Assembly: GCA_015229005.1 (NCBI GenBank)
Contig: JADGCL010000011.1
Coordinates: forward strand, 1-55,995
Length of the DNA: 55,995 nucleotides
Direction of reading: 5' to 3'
Source: Magnetococcales bacterium
GTDB taxonomy: Bacteria; Pseudomonadota; Magnetococcia; Magnetococcales; JADGCL01
Part shown: positions 45,001 to 53,444 of the stretch, piece by piece
How positions within the stretch are numbered: the stretch's first letter is position 1
Layout: every line of letters begins with the position of its first letter
Program-made: the position numbers and the translations under genes
Notes under the pieces: generated by a model
Told to the model about the DNA's origin: nothing
Seen by the model: the letters and a program-made list of their open reading frames with translations, nothing else
The model's database searches: none

Positions 45001-47142
45001 TCAGGTTTTTTTCCCCCGCAGGGGTGTTGCGGCTCCTGTCAGTGGAGCCAGGAAGCGGCAGCCGGGGAAAAGGCTGCATCCCAGAAATTGTTTGCCGGAG
45101 TTGCCTCCCTTTTTTGCCGTTCGTATCACCAAGGTCCCTTTGTGGCAGTGCGGGCAGGACGCCCCCCTGGATGCACTTCCTTCTGCGGGGCGCTGTGTGC
45201 CGTTTTCCCTGAAGTCTGCGGGGCGCTGCGTGCCGCTTTCCCTGAAGTCTGCGGGGCGCTGCGTGTCGTTCTCTCCGAAGCCGTGTTCTCCGGAAGTTTG
45301 CAGGCGCATGCGAAGCCCCAGCTGTTGCCGTGCCTTGACATTGGCCACCAGGCGACTGACCCAGGCCGTGGACTTGCCCAGGAACTCCTCCAGGCTGCCC
45401 CGTCCCTGGGCGATGTCGTCCAGTGTCTGTTCCCAGACGGCGGTGGTCGCCGGATCGGTCACGCTCGTCGGCAGACCATCGACGAGGAGTCTGCCGGCGG
45501 GGGAGCTCAGCAGTTGTTTCTTCCCCTCCCGGAGGAGGAGTTGCCGTTTCAGGAGATTCTCGATGATCGTGGCGCGGGTTGCCTCGGTGCCGATCCCGGA
45601 GGTCTGCCGGAGAATGGCCCGGAGCCGGGGGTTGTCGACGAGCTTGCCGACCGATTTCATCGCTTGGATCAGGGTTCCCTCGGTATAACGAGGCGGGGGC
45701 TGGCTCTTCTTGTCCTCGAGTCTGGTATCGTCGACCCTGACGGTTTCACCCGGGAGAACGGGGGGGAGGTCCGCATCTTCCTCCTGTCTGTCCGGTTTTG
45801 TCCCCTTGCCGACGACGGGTCGCCAGCCGGCCACGATTTCCACCCGTCCGGTGGCACGGAATGACTCTTCCTCCACGGTGGCGTCGACGACGGTGCGGTC
45901 GTATTCAAAATGGGGGAAAAACTGTGCCAGATAGTGGCGACCGATGAGGTCGAAGAGACGGGCCTCATCGGTGGAAAAGGCCCCTCCCCGAACGGTGGCC
46001 CCGGTGGGAATGATGGCATGATGGGCGGTGATTCGGGCATCGTTCCAGGCCTGGGAGCGGAGCGTGGGGTTGGCCTGTCCCACCCACCCTTCGAGGGTGG
46101 GGGAGGTTTGGGCGACGGCCTTGAGGATGTCGGGCGCGTCCGGGAACTGGCTCACCGGCAGGTAGCGACAATCGCTCCGGGGATAGGTAATGGCCTTGTG
46201 GCGTTCGTAGAGGGATTGGGCCAGGTCGAGGCACTTTTTCGCCCCCATGCCCCAGCGCCGGGAGGCCTCCACCTGGAGTGTGGAGAGATCCAGGGGCAGG
46301 GGAGGCGATTCCCGGACCCGGGTGGTCTCCGCCTTGAGGATCTCTCCCTCCTTTCCCGCGACCTTTGTCGCCACGGCCTCGGCTATCGACCGGTCGAGGC
46401 AACGGCCCGCCTCATCGGCGATGGACTTGGCGGGGATCCACTTGGCCGGGAAGGCTCCCGAAGCTCCCGCGAGGCGAACCGTGAGGTCGGTGAAGGCAAC
46501 GGGACGAAAATTTTCGATCAGACGGTCCCGGTCGACGACCAGTTTGAGTGTCGGGGTCTGGACCCGTCCCACGGTCAGGAGCCCGTCATGCCCTGAATAG
46601 CGCCCCCAGAGGGTATAGGCCCGGGAGAGATTCATGCCGACCAGCCAGTCGGCACGGGCGCGACCCAGGCCGGCCTGGTAGAGGGGTTCGCTTTGATGAC
46701 CAGGCAGGAGAGAGTCCAGGGCCTTGCGGATGCTCTTCTCGTCGAGAGCCGAGAGCCAGAGACGGGAGACCCTTCCCCGATAGCGGCACCACTCCAACAC
46801 CTCGCGACCGATGGTCTCCCCCTCGCGATCGGCATCGGTCGCCAGGACCACCGCTTCGGTCGCCCGCAACAGTTTCTTGATGATCTTGAGCTGTCCGGAG
46901 CCCCCCTCCCGGATCCCGAGTTGCCAAGTTTCCGGGATCATCGGCAATCTGTCGAGGTTCCAACTTCGCCATTCGGGTTTGTAGTCATCCGGGGCGACCA
47001 TTTCCAGAAGGTGTCCCAAGCACCAGGTGACGCAAACTCCCTGACCCTCGAGGTATCCCTCGCGCCTGCGGACGGCGCCGAGAACCCGTCCGATGTCCCG
47101 GGCCTGGGAGGGTTTTTCACAGAGATAGAGGGTAGAAGGCAT
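45001..47142 (-). CDS. topB: DNA topoisomerase III (type IA)
   Basis: The 713-residue protein starts MPSTLYLCEKPSQARDIGRV (ATG 47142; a TTG two codons earlier is possible). It has the TOPRIM acidic motif DADREGE at 103-109 and active-site Tyr320 in ITYPRSDCRYL, plus GRVQTPTLKLVVDRD. The end is unusual: three 11-residue repeats of FRENGTQRPAD type, then a zinc-finger module CPHCHKG...GCSLFPGCRFL. It decatenates DNA and resolves recombination intermediates. It interrupts the glycan cluster on the opposite strand. Confidence 0.95.
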   Translation of the reverse strand: MPSTLYLCEKPSQARDIGRVLGAVRRREGYLEGQGVCVTWCLGHLLEMVAPDDYKPEWRSWNLDRLPMIPETWQLGIREGGSGQLKIIKKLLRATEAVVLATDADREGETIGREVLEWCRYRGRVSRLWLSALDEKSIRKALDSLLPGHQSEPLYQAGLGRARADWLVGMNLSRAYTLWGRYSGHDGLLTVGRVQTPTLKLVVDRDRLIENFRPVAFTDLTVRLAGASGAFPAKWIPAKSIADEAGRCLDRSIAEAVATKVAGKEGEILKAETTRVRESPPLPLDLSTLQVEASRRWGMGAKKCLDLAQSLYERHKAITYPRSDCRYLPVSQFPDAPDILKAVAQTSPTLEGWVGQANPTLRSQAWNDARITAHHAIIPTGATVRGGAFSTDEARLFDLIGRHYLAQFFPHFEYDRTVVDATVEEESFRATGRVEIVAGWRPVVGKGTKPDRQEEDADLPPVLPGETVRVDDTRLEDKKSQPPPRYTEGTLIQAMKSVGKLVDNPRLRAILRQTSGIGTEATRATIIENLLKRQLLLREGKKQLLSSPAGRLLVDGLPTSVTDPATTAVWEQTLDDIAQGRGSLEEFLGKSTAWVSRLVANVKARQQLGLRMRLQTSGEHGFGENDTQRPADFRESGTQRPADFRENGTQRPAEGSASRGASCPHCHKGTLVIRTAKKGGNSGKQFLGCSLFPGCRFLAPLTGAATPLRGKKT
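45182..45280 (-). repeat. Three 33-bp in-frame repeats in topB
   Basis: Units tctgcggggcgctgcgtgcc... at 45182, 45215 and 45248 are nearly identical and encode 11 residues each (THE TQRPAD linker). They lie between the catalytic core and the C-terminal zinc finger. Confidence 0.85.
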
Positions 47143-47385
47143 GGCCAACCACGACTCTCGTCTTCGGAGGAAGGGCCGAGCTGCGAGGCGACTCGATTGT
47201 GGCGGGATGGGTCGTCTTCGTCAACTCATGAGGCGGAAAGCGGGAACCCGGACGCTTCATCCAAGGTCCTTGCCGGTGTTCAGGGCGCGGGGTGGTGGCT
47301 TAGCCCCGGTTCTTGCGCTATGATCCCGGCTGCTGGTGCTGACACCGGTTTCCCCGGGACTTTGGCGGGGGAAGGGTTCCCGTTC

Positions 47386-48132
47386 ATGCCGGGTGGGTTG
47401 GTTGCCGTGACGACACTTTCCCTGATCTTGCCGACTTACAACGAGGCCTTGAACATTGGCCCGTTGCTGGAGCGTCTGGGTGGAGCCTTGGCCGGTGTCG
47501 ACTGCGAGTTCATCGTTGTCGACGACGATTCTCCGGACCGAACCTGGGAGTTGGCCGAGGCGATCGGTCAGCGGGATCGGCGCGTGCGGGTGATCAGGCG
47601 TCAGGGGGAAAGGGGCCTGACGAGCGCCATCAACCGGGGAATCAGCGAAGCACAGGGCCGATTCGTTGGCTGGATGGATTGCGATCTGGCGCATCCGCCC
47701 GAGTTCGTCACCGTCCTGCTGCAGCCCCTCCTGGATGGTTCGACCGATTGTGCCATCGCCTCCCGTTTCGTTGCCGGTGGCGCTGATACCCGTTCGGGTG
47801 AGTACGGGCTGCAACGGATTTTGAGTCTTGTCCTCTCCCGGATCAGCGCTTGGTTGACACGCCTGCCGGTCAAGGACATCACCAGTGGCTATCTGGTCCT
47901 GAAACGGTCATGCTTTGCCGATTTTATGCTGGAGGGGGATTACGGGGAGTATTTCATCCTGATGGTTCACCAACTGGTTCATCGGGGATTTCGGATTGTG
48001 GAGATTCCCTATACGTTCAGCAATCGGCAATTCGGTGAGTCGAAAACGGCGACCAACCTCTGGGGGTTCTTCCGGCGTGGGGTGAAGTATCTGCGAATGA
48101 TTTACCTGTGCCGGCGCGGTCCGAACAAGTAA
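47386..48132 (+). CDS. Family 2 glycosyltransferase (polyprenyl-phosphate mannosyltransferase-like)
   Basis: The ATG at 47386 follows gggggaaggg; a GTG at 47407 (VTTLSLILPTYNEALNIG) is an alternative. The 248-residue enzyme has the GT2 opening SLILPTYNEALNIGPL, IVVDDDSPDRTWELA (DxD-type donor site), GWMDCDLAHPPEF and DITSGYLVLKR, which resembles DPM1-type dolichol/polyprenol-phosphate mannose synthases. There is no C-terminal membrane domain. The glycan genes resume here after topB. Confidence 0.9.
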   Translation: MPGGLVAVTTLSLILPTYNEALNIGPLLERLGGALAGVDCEFIVVDDDSPDRTWELAEAIGQRDRRVRVIRRQGERGLTSAINRGISEAQGRFVGWMDCDLAHPPEFVTVLLQPLLDGSTDCAIASRFVAGGADTRSGEYGLQRILSLVLSRISAWLTRLPVKDITSGYLVLKRSCFADFMLEGDYGEYFILMVHQLVHRGFRIVEIPYTFSNRQFGESKTATNLWGFFRRGVKYLRMIYLCRRGPNK

Positions 48133-48148
48133 TGTATCGGAGAATATA

Positions 48149-48586
48149 ATGGTCATTGAAGTCCGCGAGAATGGTGTTTTGTACGGTATAATCATTCGCC
48201 ACGGTTACGATCGTGATGGCGTTTCGTTTTTTACTCCGGACGATTTTTCCCAGCAACTCGCTTTCATGAAGCACCCTGTAGGGAAGGTGATCAAGCCGCA
48301 CGTACACAACCGCCATCTGCGCGAGGTTTATTATACACAGGAGGTATTGTTCATTCGCAAGGGGCGTCTCCGGGTCGATTTTTTCAACAGGGCGCAGGAA
48401 TACTATAAGAGTTACATCCTGGAGGCGGGGGATGCCATCCTGCTGACCGACGGCGGCCACGGTTTCGAGGTGTTGGAACCGCTGGAGATGATCGAGGTCA
48501 AGCAGGGGCCTTATTCCGGCGAATTGGACAAGATCGTCTTTCGGGATACCCCTCCCGATCACGTCAGCATCGAGGAGGCCCCTTGA
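48149..48586 (+). CDS. Cupin-like protein of the glycan cluster
   Basis: This 145-residue protein has a cupin core: KVIKPHVHNRHLREVYYTQE supplies His51/His53 and nearby acidic residues, followed by VLFIRKGRLRVDFF and LEAGDAILLTDGGHGFEV. It resembles small cupins found next to sugar aminotransferases, some of which are sugar-nucleotide isomerases (FdtA/WxcM type). The conserved histidines also permit a metal-binding or purely structural role. The next gene starts with TTG overlapping its stop. Confidence 0.8.
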   Translation: MVIEVRENGVLYGIIIRHGYDRDGVSFFTPDDFSQQLAFMKHPVGKVIKPHVHNRHLREVYYTQEVLFIRKGRLRVDFFNRAQEYYKSYILEAGDAILLTDGGHGFEVLEPLEMIEVKQGPYSGELDKIVFRDTPPDHVSIEEAP

Positions 48587-49701
48587 AGCGCCCCATCCCG
48601 GTCAATACCCCCGTCCTCGGGGGAAACGAGCGCCGCTATCTGTTGGAGTGTATCGATAGCGAGTGGATCTCTTCGGAGGGTCCCTTCGTCGCCCGGTTCG
48701 AGGAGGCCTTCGCCGGACGTGTCGGGCGGCGGTATGCCACCTCGGTGACCAGCGGCACTGCGGCGCTGGAGGTGGCCCTGGCGGCCATCGGTCTGAAGCC
48801 GGGCGATGAGGTTATCCTGCCCTCCTTCACCATCATTTCCTGCGCGGCGGCGGTGCTGCGCCTTGGGGGCAAGCCGGTGGTCGTGGAGTGTGATCGGCTG
48901 ACCTGGAACATGGATGTTTCTCGGATCCGCGAGCGGATCAACGGTCGCACCAAGGCCATCATGCCCGTGCATATCTTCGGTATGCCGGTGGATCTGGATC
49001 CAGTGCTGGAGTTGGCCAGGGAACACGGGCTCTATGTGATCGAGGATGCCGCCCAGGCCCAGGGATTGACCTACAAGGGGCGTCCGTGCGGCAGCTTCGG
49101 CCATATTTCCGCCTTCAGTTTCTACCCCAACAAACTGGTGACGACCGGCGAGGGGGGAATGGTGGTTTGTGACGATCCGGAGTTGGATAAGCGCTGCCGG
49201 TCCTATCGGAATCTCTGTTTCCTCCCCGAGAGACGGTTTGTTCACGAGGAGATCGGGTGGAACTATCGCATGACCAACCTGCAGGCGGCGCTCGGGTTGG
49301 CGCAGGTGGAGCGCTGGGATGCCTCGGTTGTGCGCAAGCGGGAGATCGGTCGAACCTACCAGAAATTGCTCCGGGGGTTGAACGCCTTTCAGTTGCCGGT
49401 CGAGGGCGATGAGACGGCCGAAAACCTCTATTGGGTCTTTGGGTTGGTCATACCCGAGGGGGGAAGTCTCACGGCCGGGGAGGTGATGGTGCGCCTGGGG
49501 CAGGAGAAGATTGGCACCCGTCCATTTTTCTGGCCGATGCACGCCCAACCCGTCCTGAGGGAGATGGGGCTGTTTGCGGACGAATCGCTCCCGGTTTCCC
49601 TTTGGTTGGGGCGGAACGGATTCTACATTCCGAGCGGCTTGGGGCTGACTCCCGAGGAGCAGCAGCGGGTGGTGGAGGTTCTCTGGGAGCTGTACGGTTG
49701 A
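48583..49701 (+). CDS. DegT/DnrJ/EryC1-type sugar aminotransferase
   Basis: TTG start at 48583 is supported by gaggagg immediately upstream and the TTGA overlap. The 372-residue PLP enzyme has TSGTAALEVALAAIGLKPGDEVILP, VIEDAAQAQG (Asp155 region) and the lysine SFYPNKLVTTGEGGMVV (Lys184). It transfers an amino group to a keto-sugar nucleotide, as in perosamine or related amino-sugar synthesis. The exact substrate is unknown. Confidence 0.94.
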   Translation: MKRPIPVNTPVLGGNERRYLLECIDSEWISSEGPFVARFEEAFAGRVGRRYATSVTSGTAALEVALAAIGLKPGDEVILPSFTIISCAAAVLRLGGKPVVVECDRLTWNMDVSRIRERINGRTKAIMPVHIFGMPVDLDPVLELAREHGLYVIEDAAQAQGLTYKGRPCGSFGHISAFSFYPNKLVTTGEGGMVVCDDPELDKRCRSYRNLCFLPERRFVHEEIGWNYRMTNLQAALGLAQVERWDASVVRKREIGRTYQKLLRGLNAFQLPVEGDETAENLYWVFGLVIPEGGSLTAGEVMVRLGQEKIGTRPFFWPMHAQPVLREMGLFADESLPVSLWLGRNGFYIPSGLGLTPEEQQRVVEVLWELYG

Positions 49702-49740
49702 ATCACCGAGCGGGGCCTTCGGGCCAGGGCTCTTCCGGCG

Positions 49741-50778
49741 TCAGGTCTCCGGGGAGGGTTGGGAACGCAGTCGGGAGATGGCCCGACGGAAGCCCATGCC
49801 GGGGAACTCGCGGTTGAGGCAATAGATCCCGGCCAGGAGCTCCGGTCCCAGCGAGGTCAGGTGGTAGAGGAGCCCGAATACCGCCACCTTGGCGGCCATT
49901 TCCGGGGAATCGACGGTCCCGCTCGGCAGGGTGATGCCGAGGGAGAGGGCGGCGACGAATTCGTAGATTCCCATGCCGCCGGGGGCGGTGGGGATGGCGA
50001 CGCCGATGGCCGTAAGAAAGATCAGGACGAAAGCGGTGTGGAGCGGGGGTTCGGGTTGGATCCCCACGGCGTAGAGGAGGGGCATGAAGGCGATGACGTA
50101 GGTCCCCCACATGAGGATCGTCGCCAGCAGGGCCTTGCCGGAGTGATGCCAGTGGGTGATCGTTCGCAGACCCCTGCCGACCTCTTCCAGGAGGCGGTTG
50201 ATTTTGACGGCGAGCTGACCGGGCAGGAACCGGAGAGTCAGTCGCTGTCGCAGGGGGCGGCTCTTCCAGAACAGCAGCAGGAGAGAGATCAGGATGGCCA
50301 GCAGAAGCAGGCAGGCCCAGAGGGATCGATGGAGGAGGGGGTTGGTCAGTCCCAGGCTCAGGATGGCGATCCCTGAGAGGGTCAGGACGGAGAGGATGTC
50401 GAACACCCTTTCCACGACCACGGTGCCGAAGACGGAGGCCCGGCTGATCCCCGCGTGCTGACCGACGAGGTGGGCCCGGACCAGTTCGCCGATCTTGCCG
50501 GGGAGGATTTGGTCGACGAGGGTGCCAACGGACATGGCCGAGAAGGGGATTTCCAGGGGAAGGGAGCCGTGGAGGGGTTTGAGCAGGATCTGCCACCGCC
50601 AGGCCTTGAAGAAGATGCCGAGGCCGATCAGCATCGGGGCGGGGAGGACGAGTTCCCAGTGGGTGGATCGAAGGGTCTCCTCCAGGGACGCGAGGGAGAC
50701 GTCGCGAAATACCCAGTAGAAGAAACCGACGCTGACGAGGGCCGGGATGAGCGCTGTGACTTTCGATAACCGCGACAT
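49741..50778 (-). CDS. LPG-synthase-TM/AglD-type (UPF0104) integral membrane protein
   Basis: The ATG at 50778 follows ctggagccca; the longer frame is not supported. The 345-residue protein has about eight hydrophobic helices and the family segments LVDQILPGKIGELVRAHLVG and IPTAPGGMGIYEF, typical of the lysylphosphatidylglycerol-synthase-TM/AglD family, members of which are proposed to flip or modify lipid-linked sugars. It is the only minus-strand gene of this part of the cluster, converging on the aminotransferase and diverging from the methyltransferase. Confidence 0.9.
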   Translation of the reverse strand: MSRLSKVTALIPALVSVGFFYWVFRDVSLASLEETLRSTHWELVLPAPMLIGLGIFFKAWRWQILLKPLHGSLPLEIPFSAMSVGTLVDQILPGKIGELVRAHLVGQHAGISRASVFGTVVVERVFDILSVLTLSGIAILSLGLTNPLLHRSLWACLLLLAILISLLLLFWKSRPLRQRLTLRFLPGQLAVKINRLLEEVGRGLRTITHWHHSGKALLATILMWGTYVIAFMPLLYAVGIQPEPPLHTAFVLIFLTAIGVAIPTAPGGMGIYEFVAALSLGITLPSGTVDSPEMAAKVAVFGLLYHLTSLGPELLAGIYCLNREFPGMGFRRAISRLRSQPSPET

Positions 50779-50868
50779 TGGGCTCCAGGGGGTCGGTGCT
50801 TGGGGGAGGTGGACCCCGGGGCATTCTGGGCGGCTCCGGGTCATCCTGTCAACCGGGAGGGGCGTCTA

Positions 50869-51612
50869 GTGGAGAGTGCCGAATATCGGAAGATGTACCA
50901 AGTCGAAGATCGGCACTGGTGGTTTCGCGGCAAGCGGTCTCTTGTCGCCGCATTCCTCTCCCGGTATGCCCCGCAGGTGCGGGGGAGGCGGTTGCGGCTT
51001 CTCGACATTGGTTGCGGGACCGGCAAGGTGTTGGAACTCTTGGCCGAAAGCGGTGAGGCCCTGGGGTGCGATTTCAGCGCCGAGTCGATCCTGTTCTGTC
51101 GCGCCCGGGGGTTCCGGCGTTTGGCGAGGGCCTCGGCGGAGAGGCTTCCCTTCCGTCGGGAGTCGGTTGATGTGGTATGCCTGCTTGACGTGCTGTACCA
51201 CCAGGGGATAAGCGATGATCGGGCGGTGTTGCGGCAGGTGTACGACCTTCTTGCTCCCGGTGGGGTGTTGATTCTCACCGACTCGGCGTTTCAGTTTCTG
51301 TATGGACCACATGATCGGGCGGTGCATGCGCGACAGCGTTATGGGCGCACTGAGTTGCGGGAGAAACTGGAGGGGGCGGGGTTTCGGGTCGAGCGGTTGG
51401 GCTTTTTCAACTGCATTCTATTCCCCCTGGCGGCAACTGTTCGGCTGTGGCAACGTTTTTTCCCGGGGGAGGTAGACCAATCGAGTGTGACTGATGTGCG
51501 GGAAGGGTTGAACCGGCTGTTCTTCATGTTGCTCCGCTGGGAGGTGAGTTTGATTGGGCGGATCGATTTGCCTTTCGGTTTGAGTCTTTGTGCTGTAGCG
51601 CGGAAAATTTGA
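50869..51612 (+). CDS. Class I SAM-dependent methyltransferase
   Basis: GTG at 50869 follows gggagggg; the upstream frame from 50800 lacks support. The 247-residue product starts MESAEYRKMYQVEDRHWWFR, a start common in methyltransferases of glycan and lipid clusters. It continues with the SAM motif LLDIGCGTGKVLELL, VVCLLDVLYHQ and LAPGGVLILTDSAF. Acceptor unknown, probably a sugar or lipid carrier. Confidence 0.9.
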   Translation: MESAEYRKMYQVEDRHWWFRGKRSLVAAFLSRYAPQVRGRRLRLLDIGCGTGKVLELLAESGEALGCDFSAESILFCRARGFRRLARASAERLPFRRESVDVVCLLDVLYHQGISDDRAVLRQVYDLLAPGGVLILTDSAFQFLYGPHDRAVHARQRYGRTELREKLEGAGFRVERLGFFNCILFPLAATVRLWQRFFPGEVDQSSVTDVREGLNRLFFMLLRWEVSLIGRIDLPFGLSLCAVARKI

Positions 51613-51668
51613 GTTCATGCCACTCTTGTCCAGAATGTCACCTCATACTTCCGGATGGGGGAGTGAAG

Positions 51669-51755
51669 GGAGGCTCTGCTGCCTCCCAGTGAGTGCTGGG
51701 GGGAGTGGGAGAGGTCCTGCCACCTCTCGCAGTGGGGGTTGGGGCACAGAGCCTC
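51669..51755. other. Possible structured RNA element or terminator complex
   Basis: An outer stem gaggctctg/cagagcctc (51670-51678 with 51747-51755) encloses cccag/ctggg (51685-51700) and gagaggt/acctctc (51709-51728), making a three-way-like fold. It lies between the methyltransferase stop and the next small gene. It could be a terminator, a leader element or a decayed repeat. Confidence 0.4.
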
Positions 51756-51786
51756 GGGTTGGCGATAGTTCTGATGGGGGGCGATC

Positions 51787-52005
51787 GTGAGCGAGCAAAG
51801 TGTAAATGGTGGGCGTGGGCTTTCCAATGATGAGATTCTTCAACTTAACAAGCTGAAAATTGAATTGGAATCCATGGTTCAGGGGTTGCAGAACGTGGAG
51901 GGAAAGAGTCGGGACGAAGTTGAGGGGCGCATTCGGGAGTTCCAGGACAAGGAGGCCCAGATTCGGCGGTTTCTTCGGGAACGGGGGCTGGTTGCGGCTT
52001 CGTGA
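51787..52005 (+). CDS. Small coiled-coil hypothetical protein (72 aa)
   Basis: GTG start at 51787 after ggggggcgatc. The product MSEQSVNGGRGLSNDEILQL... is a single amphipathic helix rich in Leu, Glu, Lys and Gln (LNKLKIELESMVQGLQN, REFQDKEAQIRRFLRERG). No membrane segment. Family not recognised. It lies directly upstream of the DUF808 gene on the same strand. Confidence 0.65.
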   Translation: MSEQSVNGGRGLSNDEILQLNKLKIELESMVQGLQNVEGKSRDEVEGRIREFQDKEAQIRRFLRERGLVAAS

Positions 52006-52090
52006 GCCGGCGAGTCCGGGTGCGGTTGTAGAGGCTTGGCCCGATCCGGAACGACCTGGTCGGCCTTTGGTTTCGAGAGAAGGGGAGCCC

Positions 52091-53122
52091 ATGCCAGCGA
52101 GCAGTCTGCTTGTCCTTATCGATGATATTGCGGCCATCCTGGACGATGTCGCGGCGATGAGCAAGATCGCGGCAAAGAAGACTGCGGGCGTTCTGGGAGA
52201 CGACCTGGCGCTCAATGCCGAACAGGTCTCCGGGGTCAGGACGGAACGCGAGTTGCCTGTGGTCTGGGCGGTGGCCAAGGGCTCCCTGGTCAACAAGGCC
52301 ATTCTGGTACCGTTGGCCCTGTTGATCAGCACCGTGATTCCCTGGGCGGTGATGCCCTTGCTGATGGTCGGTGGTGCCTACCTCTGCTTTGAAGGAAGCG
52401 AAAAGCTTCTCCCTGGGTCCCATGGAGATCACGCAGGCGGCCCCTCCGGCCCACATCCGCAGTCGTCGACTACGGGGATGGGTATGGTTCCCGCTGCCGG
52501 TGCTGCGCATCCGGCTCTTGATCCAGAGGAGATTCATTCGGAGAAGATTGATCCGGAGAAGATTGATCTGGAGAAGATTGAGCCGGAGAATATTGAAAAA
52601 GAGAAAATCCGCGGCGCGATACGGACCGATTTCGTCCTCTCCGCCGAGATCATCGTCATCTCGCTCGGGACGGTCTCGCTTGCCCCTTTCCTGACCAAAT
52701 TGTCGGTATTGACGGTCATCGCGCTTGTCATGACCGTTGGGGTCTATGGTCTTGTCGCGGGCATCGTCAAGCTGGACGACGCCGGGTTTTACCTGGTTGG
52801 ACGATCGGGTGAATCACTTTCCCGCCGGGGGCAACGGGCCGCCGGTCGGTTTCTGCTTCGGCTTGCGCCGGTCCTGATGAAGGGGCTCGCGGTGGTCGGT
52901 ACGGCGGCGATGTTTCTGGTCGGTGGGGGTATCGTTGTACACGGGATTCCCTGGGTCCAGGAGGTGGCTCATGCCCTTTCCCGGGAAGTCGAAACGCTAC
53001 AGGGGGTGGGTTGGTTGCTGGCCGCTGCCCTGCCCCAACTCGTCAACGCCCTCACCGGGGTCGTGGTCGGGTTTGCCCTGGTGGGAGTGGTGCATCTGGT
53101 GGGTCGCATTCGGGGAAAGTGA
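52091..53122 (+). CDS. DUF808 (YedI-type) inner-membrane protein
   Basis: ATG 52091 follows gaaggggag. The 343-residue product begins MPASSLLVLIDDIAAILDDV, and AAMSKIAAKKTAGVLGDDLALNAEQV is the DUF808 signature. Several membrane helices follow (KAILVPLALLISTVIPWAVM, AEIIVISLGTVSLAPFL and others). An unusual hydrophilic insert (about residues 118-170) holds an acidic five-residue-type repeat HSEKIDPEKIDLEKIEPENI. Function of the family is unknown. Confidence 0.9.
   Translation: MPASSLLVLIDDIAAILDDVAAMSKIAAKKTAGVLGDDLALNAEQVSGVRTERELPVVWAVAKGSLVNKAILVPLALLISTVIPWAVMPLLMVGGAYLCFEGSEKLLPGSHGDHAGGPSGPHPQSSTTGMGMVPAAGAAHPALDPEEIHSEKIDPEKIDLEKIEPENIEKEKIRGAIRTDFVLSAEIIVISLGTVSLAPFLTKLSVLTVIALVMTVGVYGLVAGIVKLDDAGFYLVGRSGESLSRRGQRAAGRFLLRLAPVLMKGLAVVGTAAMFLVGGGIVVHGIPWVQEVAHALSREVETLQGVGWLLAAALPQLVNALTGVVVGFALVGVVHLVGRIRGK
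52525..52608 (+). repeat. Approximate 15-bp tandem repeats in the DUF808 gene
   Basis: gagaagattgatccg-type units repeat five to six times in frame and encode (D/E)PEKI/LEKI pentapeptides in a cytoplasmic loop. Confidence 0.7.
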
Positions 53123-53134
53123 ACACCATTAGGG

Positions 53135-53199
53135 GGTTGACGAGGTCCGTCTTTGGACCCCGTCAACCAGGATTGGCAAGTTGCGGTTTTGCCAATCCT
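53135..53199. terminator. Two adjacent hairpins after the DUF808 gene (repeat copy F)
   Basis: ggttgacgaggtcc/ggaccccgtcaacc (53135-53168, one mismatch) and a perfect 11-bp stem aggattggcaa/ttgccaatcct (53169-53199), followed by tccttttcc. They resemble hairpins of the multi-hairpin repeat and probably act as terminator. The remaining 53200-53444 shows nothing I can support. Confidence 0.65.
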
Positions 53200-53444
53200 T
53201 CCTTTTCCGGTAAGCGTTCAGGGGGGCGTAGGCAAGGATATCATCCTGTCATTTCAGGGGCTTTTCCCGGTGAGGTAGGGACAGCCACTTTTGGGTAGCA
53301 CGATCGAGCTGCCAACAGCCAACGGTGACATAGCCAGCAGAAAGGCCCCCTGGTTTCCGCTCAAGGAGAACCCCCTTGCGGTCGACAAGCCTGACAGAGG
53401 CGTGAAACGGCAGGGGTGGGAAACCGGGAGCGGAGGAGGTGGCC

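Noticed and set aside
49703-50824. 373-residue proline/arginine-rich minus-strand frame
   Set aside because: Overlaps the membrane-protein gene in another frame, without hydrophobic segments or motifs.
51669-51755. tRNA gene
   Set aside because: No anticodon arm, T-loop or CCA-type acceptor pattern can be aligned.
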